Below, piece after piece: positions 60,849 to 64,000 of a stretch of 64,000 nucleotides of DNA. The number at the start of each line of letters is the position of its first letter. Position 1 is the first letter of the stretch. The notes below the pieces were generated by a model that was given only the letters and a program-made list of their open reading frames with translations, did no database searches and was not told the origin of the DNA. The DNA comes from Bdellovibrio bacteriovorus HD100 (lineage in GTDB: Bacteria; Bdellovibrionota; Bdellovibrionia; Bdellovibrionales; Bdellovibrionaceae), in NCBI RefSeq assembly GCF_000196175.1, contig NC_005363.1, positions 1,054,001 through 1,118,000 on the forward strand. The letters run 5' to 3'. The translations under genes and the position numbers were made by a program.

Positions 60849-62057
60849 ATGATGTCACCTGGGCATGCTCAGCAGATGGAAATTTTGGTGGGGGCTATCG
60901 TTCTTATTTTCGCGGTGATTGTCGGTGCTCTGATCTTGGGCATGATGAAAAATGCGAAAAAACGTGAACAGCTGCGCGCACAGGAGCTTTCTCACGAAGC
61001 CAAACGCGAGATGCCGACAACTTCTGAACAGTCAGAAGAACTTGCGCTGGCGCACATAGATTCCACGGGCAATGTGGTTTCTGATTTGTCCGTGCCGGAT
61101 CTGCATGATGCGGCGGTGGTGATTGAAGAAAAGGCCGTGGACCTGGCCGTGGCACTGAAGAAAACCGAAGAAAATCTTTTCGGCCGTATTCGCAACCTGT
61201 TCAAATCTGAAACCAGCAACAAACATCTGGAAGAGATCGAAGAGATCCTTTACACCAGCGATCTGGGCCCGGCGACAGTACAGCGTCTGATGGGTGCAAT
61301 TGAAGACAAGCTTTCCAAAAAAGAGCGTGCGGATTACGACACCGTTCGTGAAGCGCTGAAAGAAGAAATCAAAAACATCTTCCAGGGTTCTCATTCCACT
61401 TCGGTGGGGACAGGCATCCTTTCCAAGATTCAGTTCGCGGCGGAAGGCCCGACAGTTCTGATGATTGTTGGTGTGAATGGGGCCGGTAAAACCACCTCTA
61501 TCGGTAAAATTTCAGCGCAACTGGCCGCTGAAGGCAAAAAGGTTCTGGTGGCGGCAGGGGATACATTCCGTGCAGCGGCGGGTGGGCAGTTGAAGGTTTG
61601 GACCGATCGTGCTCAGGTCGAGATTTTTTCTCCGGAAGGCGTGACCGATCCTAGTGCCGTGGCATTTGATGCCGTAGCCAAAGGTAAAGCCCAGGGCTAT
61701 GACGTGGTGATCGTGGATACAGCGGGTCGCTTGCACACTCAAGCCAACTTGATGGAAGAAATCAAAAAGATGAAACGTGTGATGTCCAAGGTGATCCCGG
61801 AAGCTCCACACGAGACTCTGATCGTTTTGGATGCGAACTCGGGCCAGAATGCCTTGATGCAGGCTAAAGAATTCCATAATGCCCTGACTTTGACCGGAGC
61901 AGTTCTGACTAAAATGGATGGCACCGCCAAGGGGGGCGTGGCTGTGGGCCTTGCGCAAGAACTTCATATCCCAATCAAGTTGATCGGTGTGGGAGAGCGC
62001 ATTCAGGACCTGCGCACGTTTTCTTCTCAAGAGTTCGTTAACTCTCTGTTTCAATAG
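60849..62057 (+). CDS. ftsY: Signal recognition particle receptor FtsY
   Basis: The 402-residue GTPase receives SRP-nascent chain complexes at the inner membrane. It begins with a membrane helix (about 13-33, GAIVLIFAVIVGALILGMM), unlike the amphipathic A-domain of the Escherichia coli protein, then a 90-residue acidic linker and the NG domain. The GTPase motifs are GVNGAGKTTSIGKISAQLAAEGKKVLVAAGDTFRAAA (G1), VDTAGRLHTQANLM (G3), and TKMDGTAKGG (G4), plus the end LIGVGERIQDLRTFSSQEFV. The ATG at 60849 with CGGAGG 7 nt upstream is chosen; a longer frame starts at 60804 without a ribosome site. It is a lone gene. Confidence 0.96.
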   Translation: MMSPGHAQQMEILVGAIVLIFAVIVGALILGMMKNAKKREQLRAQELSHEAKREMPTTSEQSEELALAHIDSTGNVVSDLSVPDLHDAAVVIEEKAVDLAVALKKTEENLFGRIRNLFKSETSNKHLEEIEEILYTSDLGPATVQRLMGAIEDKLSKKERADYDTVREALKEEIKNIFQGSHSTSVGTGILSKIQFAAEGPTVLMIVGVNGAGKTTSIGKISAQLAAEGKKVLVAAGDTFRAAAGGQLKVWTDRAQVEIFSPEGVTDPSAVAFDAVAKGKAQGYDVVIVDTAGRLHTQANLMEEIKKMKRVMSKVIPEAPHETLIVLDANSGQNALMQAKEFHNALTLTGAVLTKMDGTAKGGVAVGLAQELHIPIKLIGVGERIQDLRTFSSQEFVNSLFQ

Positions 62058-62158
62058 TGTGGCTCGGGGGATTGCCCCCGGGATCTGACCAATTCCTGAC
62101 GGAATTCCCGGAACAATTCGGTTATAAGAAGGGCCTCAAAACCTAAAAGGGGGCTCTT

Positions 62159-62599
62159 ATGAAATCCGTCGTTCTTGCTTTTGTTCTTTTGGCGCTGCCA
62201 GCTTTTTCCCAGGCTCAAACCTGCTTCCGTGCCACCGCGGCTTTGCCTGACGGTGTTGCCTCTGTTCTATGCGTTGATAAAGTGCTGTTGACGTCTGATG
62301 AAAAGCAACTGGAGTTGGTGGGTCAGGATTATTCTGTACCGGCATTCCTGGATGTGATTCATACCAGCCGTCACAATGAAGACAAATTGAATTTCAAAGC
62401 TCAAGGTGCCTTGGTTGATATCTGGCAGAGCGGTTGTGGTGATGGATTGTCAGCAAAACTGATGGTGAGTGGTCGCACTGAATATGGTGAAATCTATCCT
62501 CAGTCTTTGAGCGTGTCTGTTGAAGTGGCAGAGACCAATGACACCTGCCACTCTGAACCTTCGAAACACACAGTTCCCTATGCACTGATCACCGAATAG
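62159..62599 (+). CDS. Small secreted protein of unknown function
   Basis: The ATG at 62159 follows AGGGGGCTCTT. The 146-residue product has a signal peptide (residues 1-19, cut after SQA). The mature part has four Cys (TCFRAT, VLCVDK, SGCGDG and DTCHSE), probably two disulphides, and predicted beta strands throughout. I recognise no family. The stop is 10 nt from the end of the convergent Rossmann-fold gene. Confidence 0.65.
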   Translation: MKSVVLAFVLLALPAFSQAQTCFRATAALPDGVASVLCVDKVLLTSDEKQLELVGQDYSVPAFLDVIHTSRHNEDKLNFKAQGALVDIWQSGCGDGLSAKLMVSGRTEYGEIYPQSLSVSVEVAETNDTCHSEPSKHTVPYALITE

Positions 62600-62609
62600 T
62601 CTTTTGCGA

Positions 62610-63293
62610 TTACTTCTGATCGGCGATGCGCTGGATGTGATCTGATTTATAAACATGAAAGCCCGGGTGGAAGTTCAAGGTGGCAATAGCCATAGCCCGG
62701 GCAATGTCGTTGGCCTTTATCGCACGGTACTTCTTCAAGGGCCCCACCATCAGCTTGTTCAGGACGGGGCTGAGCTTCTGGGCGATGTCTTCGCCTGGTC
62801 GCGATTCTTTGCGCTCACCCAAAATCAATGAAGGGCGGAAAACTTCGATCTGCGGGATCTTCAGTTTGCGCAGTTCATTTTCCATTTCGCCTTTGACCCG
62901 ATTGTAGAAGATCTTGGATTCGGCGTCCGCGCCCATGGCTGAAATCACCAGAAGTTTTTGTGCGCCACAGGCTTCGGCGACTTTGGCAAAGTTCACGACA
63001 TAGCTATAGTCCACCTTGCGGAAGGCTTCTTGAGAGCCGGCCTTTTTAATAGTGGTTCCCAGGCAACAGATGAAGACCCCGGCCTTCAGCACATCTTGGC
63101 GCTGCTCAAGGCTGTCAAAATCCAGAATGATATTTTCAACGTGGGGAGGAATGCGGCCCATCGGGCTGCGCGAGACCGCTTTGATAGAGCGGACTTCATC
63201 AAGGTGGGCTAAAAGCAAAAGGAGCTCGTGTCCCACGAGCCCCGTTGCGCCTGCAATGCAGATATCAGTTGGATAAGTCATTGATGTGGTCAT
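62610..63293 (-). CDS. NAD(P)-binding Rossmann protein, HTATIP2/YbjT-like
   Basis: The 227-residue cytoplasmic protein starts with a beta strand and dinucleotide site CIAGATGLVGHELLLLLA (about 12-29), then KAVSRSPMGRIPPHVENIILDFD, and VFICCLGTTIKKAGSQEAFRKVDYSYVVNFAKVAEACGAQKLLVISAMGAD, which is typical of HTATIP2/Bcl-2-like NAD(P)-binding proteins (SDR-like extended family). The YxxxK catalytic pair is represented by YNRVKGEME. Function is unknown. The ATG at 63293 has a GGAG with too short a spacer and the ATG at 63281 has it with a long one; the first is kept. Confidence 0.8.
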   Translation of the reverse strand: MTTSMTYPTDICIAGATGLVGHELLLLLAHLDEVRSIKAVSRSPMGRIPPHVENIILDFDSLEQRQDVLKAGVFICCLGTTIKKAGSQEAFRKVDYSYVVNFAKVAEACGAQKLLVISAMGADAESKIFYNRVKGEMENELRKLKIPQIEVFRPSLILGERKESRPGEDIAQKLSPVLNKLMVGPLKKYRAIKANDIARAMAIATLNFHPGFHVYKSDHIQRIADQK

Positions 63294-63316
63294 TCTCCTG
63301 ACTTCGCAGAAGAGGC

Positions 63317-64000
63317 CTAGTTGTTGCCGCCTCTTCTTGTCGTGTCGTTTTCGTTTTCAGTTCTGTAAACGATCTTCGGAGGATTGTGTTTGCCTGAAGT
63401 TGTCAGGAATTCAGGTACAGAATCTCTGAAGTCGGCCAGACCGCTGACGCGGATCACGCCTTTAGTGCGTGTTCTGTCCGGATGTTTGTAATCGATGAAA
63501 CGACCTTCGTCCACCAGGAAGTAACCGGTGAAGTTTGTTTTCGCCGCATCTTTTTCCCAGCCAGAGTCGATTCTGTAACGGTCGCCGGAATTGCCGGAAG
63601 CCGCGGATCTGCCATAATTCAACTCGTTGGCGTTCGGGTACTGGTCCACGTCATATGTACCTTGTTCGATCAGATTTTGACCAGCAATAACCGGGATCGC
63701 CTTATCGATGATGTTTTTCGCGTCAGCTGACAAACCACCGCTTCTTTGTGCGCCGTCAGTCAACAGGATGTAGTTCCAAACCATCGGCTTTTCAAAGTTG
63801 TGCGCATAACGTGGCAATGGAGTTGTCTTCTTTTTGAAGATACCAGTGATCACTTCCGCTTCACGAGTGGATTCACGAGCGTAGACACGGTAGATGTCTG
63901 TGCCCGGAGTCAGGATGGATCGCAGGTAGGCAATCGCACGGTTTTCCAGACGAGTACAACCCGCAGAGCCTGGATTGGAGAACATGTTCATGAAGAACCC
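63317..64000 (-). CDS. L,D-transpeptidase, N-terminal part beyond the window
   Basis: The frame is open to the right edge. Its first visible residues GFFMNMFSNPGSAGCTRLENRAIAYLR match the YkuD-type catalytic loop, SxGC(T/I)R(L/M), in which the Cys attacks the peptidoglycan stem peptide and forms 3-3 crosslinks or attaches proteins. The upstream His of the HxxxxxxxSxGC motif must lie outside the window. About 190 residues follow the catalytic Cys, longer than the usual C-terminus of YkuD domains, with a polar, likely beta-rich end. Periplasmic action is assumed. Bdellovibrio uses L,D-transpeptidases to modify prey and its own wall during invasion. Confidence 0.82.
   Translation of the reverse strand, partial: GFFMNMFSNPGSAGCTRLENRAIAYLRSILTPGTDIYRVYARESTREAEVITGIFKKKTTPLPRYAHNFEKPMVWNYILLTDGAQRSGGLSADAKNIIDKAIPVIAGQNLIEQGTYDVDQYPNANELNYGRSAASGNSGDRYRIDSGWEKDAAKTNFTGYFLVDEGRFIDYKHPDRTRTKGVIRVSGLADFRDSVPEFLTTSGKHNPPKIVYRTENENDTTRRGGNN

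Overview
The window reads as chromosome of a predatory Bdellovibrio, most likely B. bacteriovorus or a close relative. The pointers are intermediate GC, dense short operons, many small secreted proteins and lipoproteins, a TIGR02147-type regulator, a GNGGD-type secreted protein, a very long phage-tail-like fibre ending in a peptidase S74 chaperone, and a c-di-GMP-I riboswitch RNA that ends at its own terminator without an obvious gene. No tRNA, rRNA, insertion sequence, prophage block or CRISPR array was recognised.

Layout. 0-9 kb: a partial FecR-like protein, greB, a DUF3465 protein, a YheT-type hydrolase, a glycosyltransferase-like protein divergent from an Agl23-like membrane protein, then two lytic transglycosylases (Slt-like, and MltD with three LysM domains). 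9-18.4 kb: a chemoreceptor with a sigma-28-like promoter, a LysR regulator with a 21-bp palindrome over its start codon, a small secreted protein, a 605-residue secreted protein with a cryptic lysozyme-like domain, and a 1492-residue fibre of the mosaic adhesive trimer type. 18.6-21.7 kb: ilvE, the riboswitch RNA locus with three tandem micro-ORFs on its 5' side, an Mrp/ApbC ATPase lacking the CxxC motif, and a J-like membrane protein. 21.7-33.4 kb, mostly minus strand: a giant CUB/Calx-beta/RCC1 lipoprotein, OsmC, small secreted proteins, a beta-helix protein, DUF454 plus an RND pump, and a dihaem cytochrome.

33.5-47.3 kb: glycyl-tRNA synthetase, ppdK, a half-size PqiA/PqiB pair with a 39-residue membrane protein behind it, katA with an ankyrin partner, a Cys-repeat lipoprotein, and smc. 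47.5-51.5 kb: an operon of a CxxCH protein, a Tat-exported protein and a lipoprotein. 51.6-53.6 kb: a nitroreductase divergent from an Rrf2 regulator, a GNAT enzyme and a DUF5522 protein. 53.7-58.6 kb: a three-gene module, the best candidate for an undescribed system: a MotB/ZorB-like protein with a long periplasmic coiled coil, a MotA/ZorA-like stator protein and an FHA coiled-coil membrane protein. 58.6-64 kb: a TIGR02147 regulator with two exported proteins, ftsY, a small secreted protein, a Rossmann-fold protein and the C-terminal part of an L,D-transpeptidase.

Together the window mixes housekeeping (greB, glyQS, smc, ftsY, ppdK, ilvE) with functions that suit predation: peptidoglycan cleavage and crosslinking, prey-contact fibres, chemotaxis, c-di-GMP sensing, and envelope-spanning motors. 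Functions are assigned from motif recognition by eye; no database search was run.
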